Source of the DNA: JAALLB01 sp017643495
GTDB taxonomy: Bacteria; Pseudomonadota; Alphaproteobacteria; Rhizobiales; Rhizobiaceae
DNA: 64,000 nucleotides
NCBI GenBank assembly: GCA_965216105.1
Contig: OZ244147.1
Coordinates: forward strand, 806,001 to 870,000
Direction of reading: 5' to 3'
The position numbers were made by a program, and so were the translations under genes. Every line of letters begins with the position of its first letter. Positions within the stretch are counted from its first letter, which is position 1. Under the pieces are notes generated by a model. That model did not search any database, had not been told where the DNA came from, and saw nothing but the letters and a program-made list of their open reading frames with translations. Below, one piece after another: positions 51,491-60,595 of the stretch.

Positions 51491-52792
51491 TTACCCGAAT
51501 TTCAGTTTGTCGACACCAACAAGGCGGTTGTAGAGCCAGTAGAGCGTCATCACGACGACGAGCAGTATGGCTGCAAGAGCAGAGCCAAGGCTCCAGTTCA
51601 GGGTTTTCTTGATGTGGTCGGCAATCAGGTTTGAAATAAAGATACCGTCACTGCCGCCAACCAGGGCCGGCGTGATGTAGTAGCCGATCGCCAGAATGAA
51701 AACGAGAAGGGTGCCGGCTGCAATGCCCGGTGTCGTTTGCGGGAAATAGACACGGAAGAAGGCATAGGTCTGGGTTGCTCCCATTGACCGGGCCGCCCGC
51801 ATGTAACTTGGTGGTATGGTTTTCATTACCGAATAGAGCGGCAAGATCATGAATGGCAGCAGGATATGGACCATGGATATGACCGTGCCGGTCTGGTTGT
51901 AGATCATCTGTATCCGGCCATCGTCGCCAATCACGCCAAGAAACACCATGATGTCATTGATGATCCCTTCCGTCTGCAGCATGGCTATCCATGCAGAGGT
52001 ACGAACCAGCAGTGATGTCCAGAACGGTAACAGCACGAGGATCATCAGCAGGTTGGATGTTCGCAAGGGCAGGGTCGATAACAGGTATGAAACCGGATAG
52101 GCGATCAGGAAACAAAGGAATGTAATCAGTGCCGACAGGCCAATCGTCTTCAACAGGATCGGGATGTAGATCCGGTACAGTTCGTTTGCCTGTACAATAT
52201 CGCCGTCTTTATCATACTGCATGTCAACAGCGGCCAGCATGAATGCCAATGTGTAATTGTTGGAAGCCCGTTGGAGGGTTCGCCAGAGATGAATGTCTCC
52301 CCAGTCCTCGTCTATTTCCAGGAGCGCTTCCTTGTAAGGGCCCTGTTCGATACGACCGGCTTTTCTTGCCGTGGAAGTGAACAGGCTTCTGGATCCGGGA
52401 ATCTCATAGTTGATGCGGGTTGCCAGATTGCCAACAGTCTTGCCGACTTCCCGGTTCTGGCGGGCGGTGACAAGATCCTGGACAAAAATCTCGAATATCT
52501 GCTCTGAGGGCAGTTCGCCAGAGTCTGCGTCCCAATCCTGGATTGCTTCTGCAAAATTGGGTGCCACTTCGCTTACTGTCGGATTGTGGACAGCGCGATG
52601 GAGCATCTGGCCAATCGGTATTACGAATGCAACGAAGACAAAGAATACAAGGGGCAGGGTAAGCAGCAGGGCACGAAGCTTCATTGTCCGTGTGGTGCGT
52701 GCGAGTTTTTGTTTGAGCGGTATGCCGTCTGCAGTCACCAAAGGCCGGTCCGGCTGTGCAATATTGGTATTGGGAAGGGCGGTGTCGCTCAT
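51491..52792 (-). CDS. ABC transporter permease (PotB-like) with large extracytoplasmic insertion
   Basis: A 433-residue permease partner of the PotC-like protein. The EAA loop is RAARSMGATQTYAFFRVYFP, and the spans around it follow the binding-protein-dependent transport pattern. Between the first membrane span (residues about 38-62) and the second (from about 190) there is a polar insertion of roughly 120 residues rich in Asp, Glu and Arg, much larger than in E. coli PotB (285 residues in total). Its role is unknown; it may touch the binding protein. The hairpin upstream (52873-52900) separates it from the binding-protein gene. Confidence 0.87.
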   Translation of the reverse strand: MSDTALPNTNIAQPDRPLVTADGIPLKQKLARTTRTMKLRALLLTLPLVFFVFVAFVIPIGQMLHRAVHNPTVSEVAPNFAEAIQDWDADSGELPSEQIFEIFVQDLVTARQNREVGKTVGNLATRINYEIPGSRSLFTSTARKAGRIEQGPYKEALLEIDEDWGDIHLWRTLQRASNNYTLAFMLAAVDMQYDKDGDIVQANELYRIYIPILLKTIGLSALITFLCFLIAYPVSYLLSTLPLRTSNLLMILVLLPFWTSLLVRTSAWIAMLQTEGIINDIMVFLGVIGDDGRIQMIYNQTGTVISMVHILLPFMILPLYSVMKTIPPSYMRAARSMGATQTYAFFRVYFPQTTPGIAAGTLLVFILAIGYYITPALVGGSDGIFISNLIADHIKKTLNWSLGSALAAILLVVVMTLYWLYNRLVGVDKLKFG

Positions 52793-52872
52793 ATGTCTCT
52801 CGCAAAATCTGCCGGAGGGTATGATTGTTTTCCGGTTGGCAGCGTATCGGTGAGGAAACGGTGCCGGAAGGG

Positions 52873-52900
52873 TTCAGGGGCAGCCATGGCCGCCCCTGAA
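52873..52900 (-). terminator. Hairpin between the binding-protein and permease genes
   Basis: Nine-base-pair stem TTCAGGGGC / GCCCCTGAA around a 10-base loop, 10 bases after the binding-protein stop and without a T-run. It is probably an mRNA-stabilising or partial-termination structure that raises binding-protein synthesis over that of the permeases. Confidence 0.55.
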
Positions 52901-52910
52901 ACGAGGATGC

Positions 52911-53999
52911 TTAGCTAGCAAGCCATGCGTTGAAACGCTCGTTCAACTGATCGGCGTTGTCAGCCCAGAACTCGAAATTGTTCTGCACAGCATTTTCCAG
53001 GTTCTTTGGCGCTGTAGGCATTTGCGGACCCATGTCGATGTCCTTGTTGTGGTACTTGCCAACCATCGGTGAAGATGACTTGCGGGCAGGACCGTAGGAA
53101 ATCCATGAAGCCTGTGCTGCAAGCTGCTCCGTAGCAGTTGAGAACTTGAGGAATTCCATAGCCTTGTCCTTGTTAGGAGCGCCTTTTGGAATAACCCAGA
53201 GGTCAAGGTCCCAAACCTGGCCGTCCCAGACGATTTCGAACGGCTTGTCTTCACCGGCAACCGCATTGAAGATACGGCCGTTATAGGCAGTGGTCATCAC
53301 GACTTCGCCGTCAGCAAGCATTTGTGGAGGCTGAGCACCAGCTTCCCACCAGATGACCTCGTCCTTGATGGTATCAAGTTTCGCAAATGCGCGGTTTACA
53401 CCTTCTTCGGTGTCAAGCACATCGTAGACTTCCTTGGCCGGAACGCCATCAGCAATCAGGGCGAACTCAAGATTTACCTTGGCACCCTTGCGAAGGCCGC
53501 GTTTGCCCGGGAATTTTTCCAGGTCGAAGAAATCAGCCATTGTTGACGGAGCATCGCCGGTGATCTTGGTTGTGTCATATGCGTAGATTGTGGACCATAC
53601 AATGCTTGCTACTGCACAGTCATACAGAGTGCCTTCGATGAAGTCTTCGGTTGCAGCAGTGCCATCCGGAGATGGTGGCAAAGCGGAATGGTCAATCGTT
53701 TCGAGGAGGCCTTCGTCACAAGCGCGGATAGCGTCTGACAGTTCAACGTCGACGATGTCCCATGTTACGTTTCCGGCCTCAACCTGTGCCTTGATTTCGG
53801 CGATACCACCATTGTAGTCCTCGGACTTGATGTTGGTTCCGGTCTTCTCGATAAACGGCTTGTGGTAAGCTTCAACCTGGGACTTGGTGTATGCACCACC
53901 CCAGGAAACCACGGTCAGGTCGTCAGCCTGGGCGGCTGCAGGACCAAATGCAAAGGCAAGGCCAATAGCCGTACCCGCAAGCAGGTTTCTGATTTTCAT
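52911..53999 (-). CDS. ABC transporter periplasmic substrate-binding protein (PotD/F-like)
   Basis: A 362-residue binding protein. The N-terminus MKIRNLLAGTAIGLAFAFG ends in an Ala-x-Ala cleavage region before DDLTVVSWGGAYTKSQ, the opening strand of the PotD/PotF family (in which the Trp and Gly contact the polyamine). The central ATEDFIEGTLYDCAVASIVW and the later LDLWVIPKGAPNKDKAMEF are also typical. The acidic residues of the classic polyamine pocket cannot be confirmed by eye, so spermidine or putrescine is a family-level guess. It follows the ATPase gene after 83 bases and precedes the permeases. Confidence 0.88.
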   Translation of the reverse strand: MKIRNLLAGTAIGLAFAFGPAAAQADDLTVVSWGGAYTKSQVEAYHKPFIEKTGTNIKSEDYNGGIAEIKAQVEAGNVTWDIVDVELSDAIRACDEGLLETIDHSALPPSPDGTAATEDFIEGTLYDCAVASIVWSTIYAYDTTKITGDAPSTMADFFDLEKFPGKRGLRKGAKVNLEFALIADGVPAKEVYDVLDTEEGVNRAFAKLDTIKDEVIWWEAGAQPPQMLADGEVVMTTAYNGRIFNAVAGEDKPFEIVWDGQVWDLDLWVIPKGAPNKDKAMEFLKFSTATEQLAAQASWISYGPARKSSSPMVGKYHNKDIDMGPQMPTAPKNLENAVQNNFEFWADNADQLNERFNAWLAS

Positions 54000-54082
54000 G
54001 TTTCAATTCTCCCTTTGGTTATGTTCCGAATACTGACGGAACATTCTGTTCACTGCCTTTGGGCGGCAGCGAATTCTCTGGA

Positions 54083-55189
54083 TCAGGCCACGAGATCGAG
54101 GGCTTTGCAATCCATGCTGGCCCAACCGATCCTTGTTTTCTGTTTTTCTTCCAGTGGCCGACGGTCAGCTCTGTTGCGAACCTTGACAATAAAATCATCA
54201 TTGCCAGCAACGCTCATTCGAACGCGAATATGGTCGCCCAGGTAGATCAATTCCTCAATCGTTCCCTCGATGGTGTTTTTCATCGATTTTGGCGGATCAA
54301 TTTCAACACGCTCCGGCCTCAAAGACAAGGTTGTCTTGTCCCCGGCTTTGTCCACGTTGACCTTGTGCGCCTCGATTAGGGAGCCGTCCTCGGTGCGAAC
54401 CGTACACAACTCACCCGATACCTTTTCAACGGTACCGTTCAGCTTGTTGTTTTCGCCGATAAACTGGGCAACGAAGGAGTTCTGCGGATTTTCATACAGT
54501 GAATCCGGAGCCGAGAGCTGTTGAATCACCCCGTCATCGAAGACAGCGACACGGTCAGACATGGTCAGCGCTTCGGTCTGGTCATGGGTGACGTAAACGA
54601 TGGTCACTCCGAGATTTTCGTGTATGTGCTTGATTTCATACTGCATTTGCTCGCGCAACTGCTTGTCCAGTGCGCCAAGCGGCTCGTCCATCAGTACGAG
54701 ATCAGGTTCAAAGACCAGTGCGCGTGCCACAGCGACGCGCTGTTGTTGTCCGCCTGAAAGTTGTGCAGGTCTCCTGCCGCCCATCTGCGGAAGCTCGACC
54801 ATTTCCAAGACCCGTTTAACACGGTCTTGCTGCTCCGATTTGTTCATCCCGCGAACCTGCAGAGGGAATGCGAGGTTCTCAGCAACCGTCATGTGCGGGA
54901 AAAGGGCGTAGTTCTGGAAAACCATTCCGATGCCCCGCTTGTTCGGCGGCACAGTGTTGATGGGACGGTTGTTCAGGAAAATTTCGCCGTGCGTCGCGGG
55001 CTCAAACCCTGCAAGCATCATCAGGCATGTTGTCTTGCCGGAACCGGACGGCCCCAACATTGTGACAAATTCGCCTTTGCCTATGTCAAGATTGAGATCC
55101 TTTACGACAAGGATTTCGCCATCATAACTCTTTTGTACATTTTCAAAGCGGACATAAGAATTGTCCGTTACTTGTTTCTCAGCATTCAT
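54083..55189 (-). CDS. ABC transporter ATP-binding protein (PotA-like)
   Basis: A 368-residue ATPase. Walker A is LGPSGSGKTTCLMML, the signature is LSGGQQQRVAVARAL, Walker B LVLMDEPLGALD, and the switch His is in VTHDQTEAL. The C-terminal 110 residues form a TOBE domain that reads the substrate-loaded state, as in PotA. It is the first gene of a four-gene operon (ATPase, binding protein, two permeases), with the sirtuin possibly fifth. The promoter should lie in the 382-base region upstream. Confidence 0.92.
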   Translation of the reverse strand: MNAEKQVTDNSYVRFENVQKSYDGEILVVKDLNLDIGKGEFVTMLGPSGSGKTTCLMMLAGFEPATHGEIFLNNRPINTVPPNKRGIGMVFQNYALFPHMTVAENLAFPLQVRGMNKSEQQDRVKRVLEMVELPQMGGRRPAQLSGGQQQRVAVARALVFEPDLVLMDEPLGALDKQLREQMQYEIKHIHENLGVTIVYVTHDQTEALTMSDRVAVFDDGVIQQLSAPDSLYENPQNSFVAQFIGENNKLNGTVEKVSGELCTVRTEDGSLIEAHKVNVDKAGDKTTLSLRPERVEIDPPKSMKNTIEGTIEELIYLGDHIRVRMSVAGNDDFIVKVRNRADRRPLEEKQKTRIGWASMDCKALDLVA

Positions 55190-55571
55190 GCCCGAGACTT
55201 ACTCCCCTTGCGTATTCAGTTCTATCGACCGGTTTTACGCATCCTCTCCATGACGCAACTGTGAACATTTTGTGGGGCCGAGGTCAATGCAATATTTTTT
55301 GAATTTGGGGTAAATCATACCAAATACACCCGTTTTCGCGGTGAATCTGTCTTATTTGTTATTGTCGCATATGACACATCCGGTCCCAAACTGCGATCGA
55401 AGGGACCATTTTCCCACTTCTGAGCAATTCAGAAGTCTCAAAAACTGCAAAATCCCATGGGCAAGCCTGTTATTCTGCCTGCTGCGATGTAATGTTTTTC
55501 AGATGCCAAACAAAAAGGCGGCACGAATGCCGCCCAGATAATTTTCCGGTTTCATGAAAAACCGAATGTTC
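55190..55571. other. Intergenic region upstream of the Pot-type operon
   Basis: About 380 bases with no supported gene. It holds AT-rich DNA at 55285-55330, a good place for the promoter of the ABC operon, and the terminator of the SCP2 gene at 55512-55534. Confidence 0.5.
55512..55534 (-). terminator. Rho-independent terminator of the SCP2 gene
   Basis: Seven-base-pair stem GGCGGCA / TGCCGCC with a CGAA loop, followed on the minus strand by TTTTTGTTT. It is 37 bases after the SCP2 stop. Confidence 0.8.
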
Positions 55572-55868
55572 TCAGAAAAGCGAGCTCAGTTTCATGGCGA
55601 CGCCCATGTCACCTTCGACCTTGATCTTTCCCTGCATGAAAGCTGCTGTCGGATCGACATCTCCGGCAATCATGCCCTGAAGTGTATCCAGCGAACAAAC
55701 GACAGTGCAATCAGCGGTTGCGTCTTCGGTTGAGACAGTTGGCGGTGTCTGGTTTCCGTCAACAAACACCTGGCCATCCTCACCGCAGTCAAATTTAACA
55801 GTGGAGCCAATTGCGCTACCACCTGAAACCTTTTCGTTGATGGCCTGCGCTGCTGTATCGATGCTCAT
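55572..55868 (-). CDS. SCP2 sterol-binding domain protein
   Basis: A 98-residue single-domain protein of the SCP-2 sterol-transfer family: KVSGGSAIGSTVKFDCGEDG and the C-terminal DPTAAFMQGKIKVEGDMGVAMKL are the usual core. It has no signal peptide. Such small SCP2 proteins bind lipids or acyl-CoA in the cytoplasm and often sit near fatty acid genes; here an acyl-CoA ligase gene is 116 bases upstream on the same strand. GGAAGG precedes the ATG. It has its own terminator. Confidence 0.9.
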   Translation of the reverse strand: MSIDTAAQAINEKVSGGSAIGSTVKFDCGEDGQVFVDGNQTPPTVSTEDATADCTVVCSLDTLQGMIAGDVDPTAAFMQGKIKVEGDMGVAMKLSSLF

Positions 55869-55984
55869 GATGCATGTCCTTCCGGATTGGTATTGATTGC
55901 TTCTGCCCCCGATATAAAAGGCTTGATGCGTGAATGCAAACTCTTACGTGTACGTAAAAGAAAATTTCTTCTTGACGATTTCCC

Positions 55985-57607
55985 TCAAGCGGATTTCAAG
56001 CAGTCTGCGTATTCCTGGCGCAGTTCCTTTTTGAGAATTTTTCCGGTCGCACCAAGCGGCAAATCATCCACAAAAATCACCTTGTCCGGGATTTGCCACT
56101 TTGCCACCTTGCCGGAATAGTAATCCAGAAGTTCCGCTTCGGTTGCCGTTTCGTCTGCCTTGACTGCAATCAGGACCGGGCGTTCATCCCATTTGTCATG
56201 ATGGGCCGCGATTACCGCAGCACCGGAAACCTTCGGATGACCTGCAGCAATGTTTTCCAGTTCCACAGTTGAAATCCATTCGCCACCGGACTTGATGATG
56301 TCTTTCGATCTGTCACGAATGGTCATGAAGCCGTCACCATCGAGTGTCGCAACATCGCCGGTGGCAAACCAGCCATCGCGAAGGGTCGTACCCTTTTCGG
56401 CAAGGTAATACTCATCAAGCACCCAAGGCCCCCTGCAATAAAGGTCGCCCTGGGTTTCACCATCTTCGGGAAGCCGGTTGAAATCGTCATCAAACACGGC
56501 GAGTTCAATGCCAAACGGAGGGCGTCCCTGGCTCAGGCGTATGTTCTCCTGTTCCTTTTCAGGAAGTTCGAAATGCTTGTTCTTGAGGTTGTTGACCGAG
56601 CCCAGAGGGGAGAGTTCAGTCATGCCCCAGGCATGCAGCACCTCGACATCATATTTGTCACGGAATTTCTCGATCATTGACGGAGGGCACGCCGAACCAC
56701 CTATAACCGTTCTTTTCATGTGGGGCAGGGTTTCTCCGGATGATTCAAGATGCTGGATCAGGCCAGCCCATATGGTGGGAACGCCAGCGGAAATGGTGAC
56801 CTTTTCATCATTGAAGAGTGAGGCAAGGCTTGCACCGTCGAGACCCGGTCCCGGCATCACCATTTTCGCTCCGGCAAGTGGTGCGGCATAGGGCGTGCCC
56901 CAGGCGTTGACGTGAAACATCGGGACTACAGGCAGGAGACAGTCACGGGCCGAAAAATTCATCACGTCGGGTGTCGCCGACATCATGGCATGAATCAGGG
57001 TGGAGCGATGGGAATACAGTACACCCTTAGGATTGCCGGTGGTGCCGGAAGTATAGCAAAGGGATGAGGCATCCGTTTCCCCGATATCGTCCGGCCAGAC
57101 ATGATCATCGCTGCCTTCGGCGATCACATCTTCATAAAATTCCAGCCAGTCATGCTTTGCCGAAAGCTCATCATTCCGCGCCTCCATCAGTATCCACGAC
57201 TTGACGTTTGGCAAGTGGGGACGAATGCCCTCAACAAGTGGAAGAAAGGTCTGGTCGAAAAAGATTATCTTGTCATCAGCGTGACTGACAATGTAGTTGA
57301 ACTGTTCGGGAAAAAGGCGCGGATTGAGTGTGTGACAAACCAGACCTGCGCCCGAGATGCCGTAATAGAGTTCCAGATGCCGGTAGTTGTTCCAGGCGAT
57401 AGTCGCGACACGATCAGATTTTTTCAGCCCTCGTCCCGCAAATGCGGAGGCGAGCTTCAGGGCCCGGTTGCGGATGTTGGTGTAGTTGGTGCGATGACGG
57501 CTCCCATCGGTATTCACAGAAACAATTTCTGTATCCCCGTGATATCGGGCTGCATGATCAATAATACTGGAGATCAGCAATTGCCGATCCATCATCTGTC
57601 CGAGCAT
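55985..57607 (-). CDS. Fatty-acyl-CoA ligase (AlkK/DmdB-like)
   Basis: A 540-residue AMP-forming acyl-CoA ligase from the ATG at 57607, which has GGAGGAGA upstream. The P-loop is YTSGTTGNPKGVLYSH, the adenine motif is HAWGMTELSP, and the C-terminal Lys lies in GATGKILKKELR. The N-terminus MLGQMMDRQLLISSIIDHAA matches the medium-chain (AlkK) group, to which 3-methylthiopropionyl-CoA ligases (DmdB) of marine bacteria also belong; the two cannot be separated here, and no other DMSP genes are present. It is divergent from the FMN-binding protein gene and upstream of the SCP2 gene. Confidence 0.88.
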   Translation of the reverse strand: MLGQMMDRQLLISSIIDHAARYHGDTEIVSVNTDGSRHRTNYTNIRNRALKLASAFAGRGLKKSDRVATIAWNNYRHLELYYGISGAGLVCHTLNPRLFPEQFNYIVSHADDKIIFFDQTFLPLVEGIRPHLPNVKSWILMEARNDELSAKHDWLEFYEDVIAEGSDDHVWPDDIGETDASSLCYTSGTTGNPKGVLYSHRSTLIHAMMSATPDVMNFSARDCLLPVVPMFHVNAWGTPYAAPLAGAKMVMPGPGLDGASLASLFNDEKVTISAGVPTIWAGLIQHLESSGETLPHMKRTVIGGSACPPSMIEKFRDKYDVEVLHAWGMTELSPLGSVNNLKNKHFELPEKEQENIRLSQGRPPFGIELAVFDDDFNRLPEDGETQGDLYCRGPWVLDEYYLAEKGTTLRDGWFATGDVATLDGDGFMTIRDRSKDIIKSGGEWISTVELENIAAGHPKVSGAAVIAAHHDKWDERPVLIAVKADETATEAELLDYYSGKVAKWQIPDKVIFVDDLPLGATGKILKKELRQEYADCLKSA

Positions 57608-57691
57608 GAATTCTCCTCCGCTTTTTTTACACCTATAAACATCACAACCCGGTGTGTGAACATAAAACTGAAGTATTGAAAGGCACAATCC

Positions 57692-58189
57692 ATGACCAGG
57701 AAAACCGACGTCATCAGACCGGTCGATGAGGAATCAGCTGAATTGACGGGCACCTTGCTGGGGGCAACAAAATACGGCTCGCTTGGCGTTCTGGAGCCGG
57801 AAACCGGTTTCCCGGTTGTCAGCCGGGTTGCAGCCTGTTCGCACATCGATACGGGGCTGTTCTTTGCAGCTTCAGACCTGTCTTTTCATTCGAAGTGTCT
57901 TGTTGCAGACCCCCGGTGTTCGCTGATGCTTGGTGAACCGGGCAAGGGAGACGGGCTTGCCTATCCGCGGATAACCTTGCTTGGAACGACCCTGCGCATC
58001 GCGAATGACGATCCGGAGCGGGACGTTTTGCGCAAGCATTTTGTCGCCACTCACCCGAAGTCGAAACTGTATATCGATTTTCTCGATTTCGGTTTTTACC
58101 GGCTAGATGCCGAACGGGCATTGCTGAATGGTGGTTTCGGGAAAGCATATCATCTGGAAGAAAAGGACCTGAAGCCGTTTCTAGGTTGA
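57692..58189 (+). CDS. Pyridoxamine 5'-phosphate oxidase-like FMN-binding protein
   Basis: A 165-residue split-barrel flavoprotein related to the heme-iron utilisation (HugZ) and PNPOx families. The visible pattern is LLGATKYGSLGVLEPETGFP followed by SRVAACSHIDTGLFFAASDLS and DPRCSLMLGEPGKGD, the barrel strands that hold FMN. It is shorter than HugZ proteins with the extra C-terminal domain, so the substrate is open. AAAGG precedes the ATG. It is divergent from the acyl-CoA ligase and followed after 31 bases by the CaiB-like gene, so the two may be co-transcribed. Confidence 0.82.
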   Translation: MTRKTDVIRPVDEESAELTGTLLGATKYGSLGVLEPETGFPVVSRVAACSHIDTGLFFAASDLSFHSKCLVADPRCSLMLGEPGKGDGLAYPRITLLGTTLRIANDDPERDVLRKHFVATHPKSKLYIDFLDFGFYRLDAERALLNGGFGKAYHLEEKDLKPFLG

Positions 58190-58220
58190 AGTCGCAAACA
58201 GTTTCACCAATAGTCATTCC

Positions 58221-59444
58221 ATGAAAACAAAATCACAAGACAATGACCGCCCGCAGCGCCCGCTGAGCGGTTACAAAATCCTCGATCTTTCAACCGTCGT
58301 CCTCGGACCTTATTGCACACAGATGTTGGGTGACCTTGGTGCCGATATCATCAAGATCGAGGGGCCGGGTGGTGATGTGATGCGTCATGCAGGGCCACAT
58401 GTATCAGAAGGCATGGGCCCGATCTTTCTCACGATTAACCGCAACAAGCGGTCACTGGTGCTTGACCTGAAAAAAGAGGGCGCAAAAGAAGTTTTGAGAA
58501 AATTGGTGTCCGGGGCTGATGCGCTGGTTCACAATATCCGGGCTGCCGGCATGAAGCGCCTCGGATTTGACTATGACAGTGTGCGCGAGTTGCGCCCGGA
58601 CATCATCTATTGTCACGCAGTTGGCTACGGATCGCAAGGACAATATGCAGGTCGTCAGGCTTATGATGATCTTGTGCAGGCCGCAGCGGGTGCTTCTTTC
58701 ATGTTGCCGATGCAGGATGGCAGCAGTGAACCACGCTATTTTCCGGGGCTGATTGCAGACAAAACCACTGGTTTGCACGCCGCCTATGCGATCCTTGCCG
58801 CATTCCTGCACCGTGAGCGAACGGGCAGGGGGCAGTTTGTCGAAGTGCCAATGCTGGAATCCGTTGTTGCTTTCAACATGGCGGAGAACCTTTTCGGGCA
58901 TACGTTTGTGCCACCACGCAAGCCGATTGCCTACAGCCGGTCGATCAATCCGATGCGCAAGCCGTACAAGACAAAGAATGGCTATATTGCACTGATGCCC
59001 TATTCCGACCAGGACTGGCGCAGGTTTTTCCGGCTGGGTGGCAGGGAAGAGTTGATGGAAGACCCCCGCTACAGCACTTATGCAGCGCGAACCGGCAATA
59101 TTACGGACCTCTACAAGGAAGCCGAAGTGATTGCCCTTCAGCGTACCACCGAGGAATGGATGACGGTACTGGCGGAAGAAAATGTCCCCTGCATGCTCGT
59201 TCACACACTCGAATCCGTACTTGATGATCCCCAATTGCGGGACACCGGTTTTCTGGAAGAACGGGAGCATCCTTCCGAGGGCTCCTATCTTGCGATCAAC
59301 AATCCGGTCGCATTTTCCGATTCCCCAGCTTCGATAGACCGGGAACCTCCGCTGCTTGGTCAGCACAATGAGGAAATATTGCAAGAACTGGGATTTGAAG
59401 CGGAAACGATAAGCCGGATGAAATCGGACGGGGTGTTTGGCTGA
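58221..59444 (+). CDS. CaiB/BaiF family CoA-transferase
   Basis: A 407-residue class III CoA-transferase, which swaps CoA between carboxylic acids through an Asp-bound anhydride. The N-terminus LSGYKILDLSTVVLGPYCTQMLGDLGAD is the family opening (given here in outline), with VIKIEGPGGD after it, and the catalytic Asp lies in RQAYDDLVQAAAG. The substrate cannot be told, but an adjacent acyl-CoA ligase and the thiolase at the window end suggest acyl-CoA metabolism in this area. The ATG follows the FMN-protein gene by 31 bases. It faces the alpha/beta hydrolase gene tail to tail. Confidence 0.92.
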   Translation: MKTKSQDNDRPQRPLSGYKILDLSTVVLGPYCTQMLGDLGADIIKIEGPGGDVMRHAGPHVSEGMGPIFLTINRNKRSLVLDLKKEGAKEVLRKLVSGADALVHNIRAAGMKRLGFDYDSVRELRPDIIYCHAVGYGSQGQYAGRQAYDDLVQAAAGASFMLPMQDGSSEPRYFPGLIADKTTGLHAAYAILAAFLHRERTGRGQFVEVPMLESVVAFNMAENLFGHTFVPPRKPIAYSRSINPMRKPYKTKNGYIALMPYSDQDWRRFFRLGGREELMEDPRYSTYAARTGNITDLYKEAEVIALQRTTEEWMTVLAEENVPCMLVHTLESVLDDPQLRDTGFLEEREHPSEGSYLAINNPVAFSDSPASIDREPPLLGQHNEEILQELGFEAETISRMKSDGVFG

Positions 59445-59461
59445 ACCTGCACTAACGGGAA

Positions 59462-60508
59462 TTAATGTTGTGAAAACCCGTTTTCGGCCATGAATTGACG
59501 CACTTCGCAAAAAGAGTTTTCCGCATCCTTTGATGACAAGCGTTCAAGGTGGTGACGTGGTGAATCCCAGTAATGCAGCCTGACACGGCAATTTTCCTTC
59601 TCGCCGTTTTCCGCCAACTGGATTGCGTCATCAAAATGCAAGTCGTTTTCACTGGTGTGGATGAGGATGGGTGGCCACCCTTCAAGGCTTGCAAAAACCG
59701 GTGATGCCAGCGGGTCGGTTGCCGAATGGCGCTGCAGGTACATGCGGGCGCAAAAGGCTGCAGTTTCCATCCTGAACGGGCTCTGGGCGGTTATGCTCCT
59801 GGTAATGTAGGACCATCCGCTCAGGCTGAGATCGCACCAGGGCGAGAACAGTATAATACCGTCAGGCAGCCTGGCATTCCCGGCTTTCAGCAATTGTACT
59901 GCTCCCAACGCCACTGATGCCCCTGCGGTATCAGCACCGAGGAAAACAGGTTCATCAGTTTCGTCTTCGCCGGTCAGGGCAATGAAGCGTTGGGCAATGT
60001 CATTGGGGGCTGCAGGAAACGGTTCTTCCGGTGCCAGCCGGTGTGTCCCGACAATGACTTCACTGTCTGTTTCCTGCGACAACCGCTGCAGCATCGACTT
60101 TTGCTTGCGTGATGGCGGAAAGATAAAGCCGCCGCCCGGTACATAAAGCAGGCGTTGACGCCAGTTTTTCTTGTTTGCGGGCGTACCATGCTGATCGTCC
60201 GGCACGGCATGGTATTTGCGGGGAAAAAAGCTCGGCATCGTTTCGAGCGCACCCGTTTCATAACCGGCACGCATTTCATTAATCAGCTTTTCGGCTGCTG
60301 CCTCGGAAGCCGAGTGTCGCATTGCCTTGCGCAAACGGGAAACGAGTATGCGTTCGATGACACGGTTTTCGATGCTTGCGATGATCTGGTCAATCCGGTT
60401 TCGCAGCCAGCTTGCCTCTGTCGAGAACTTGCGAGCAATCGTTTCGGCTTCCAGCCTCGCAAGGCGTGTATCCGAATAATTGTCGAGAATGCCGGTCTGC
60501 ACATCCAT
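59462..60508 (-). CDS. Alpha/beta hydrolase-fold protein with altered nucleophile (HSL-like)
   Basis: A 348-residue protein resembling the hormone-sensitive-lipase group of alpha/beta hydrolases. The oxyanion-hole motif reads PGGGF (residues 124-128) where the family has HGGGF, and the nucleophile elbow reads GADTAGA (191-197) where the family has GDSAGG, so Thr194 replaces the catalytic Ser. The Asp (SENDLHFDD, Asp289) and a His (RHH, 319/320) are kept. Codon ACC confirms Thr. The first 90 residues are a long charged helical region, longer than the usual cap. It could be an inactive or altered-specificity member. It is divergent from the HTH gene. Confidence 0.78.
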   Translation of the reverse strand: MDVQTGILDNYSDTRLARLEAETIARKFSTEASWLRNRIDQIIASIENRVIERILVSRLRKAMRHSASEAAAEKLINEMRAGYETGALETMPSFFPRKYHAVPDDQHGTPANKKNWRQRLLYVPGGGFIFPPSRKQKSMLQRLSQETDSEVIVGTHRLAPEEPFPAAPNDIAQRFIALTGEDETDEPVFLGADTAGASVALGAVQLLKAGNARLPDGIILFSPWCDLSLSGWSYITRSITAQSPFRMETAAFCARMYLQRHSATDPLASPVFASLEGWPPILIHTSENDLHFDDAIQLAENGEKENCRVRLHYWDSPRHHLERLSSKDAENSFCEVRQFMAENGFSQH

Positions 60509-60595
60509 GGCTTTGCCTTTGCAAATCCCGAAGGTCTTGACGGAGTTTACACCCCGGGCCGGGATTTACAAAGAAAAGTGGTGTACAATGCCAGT

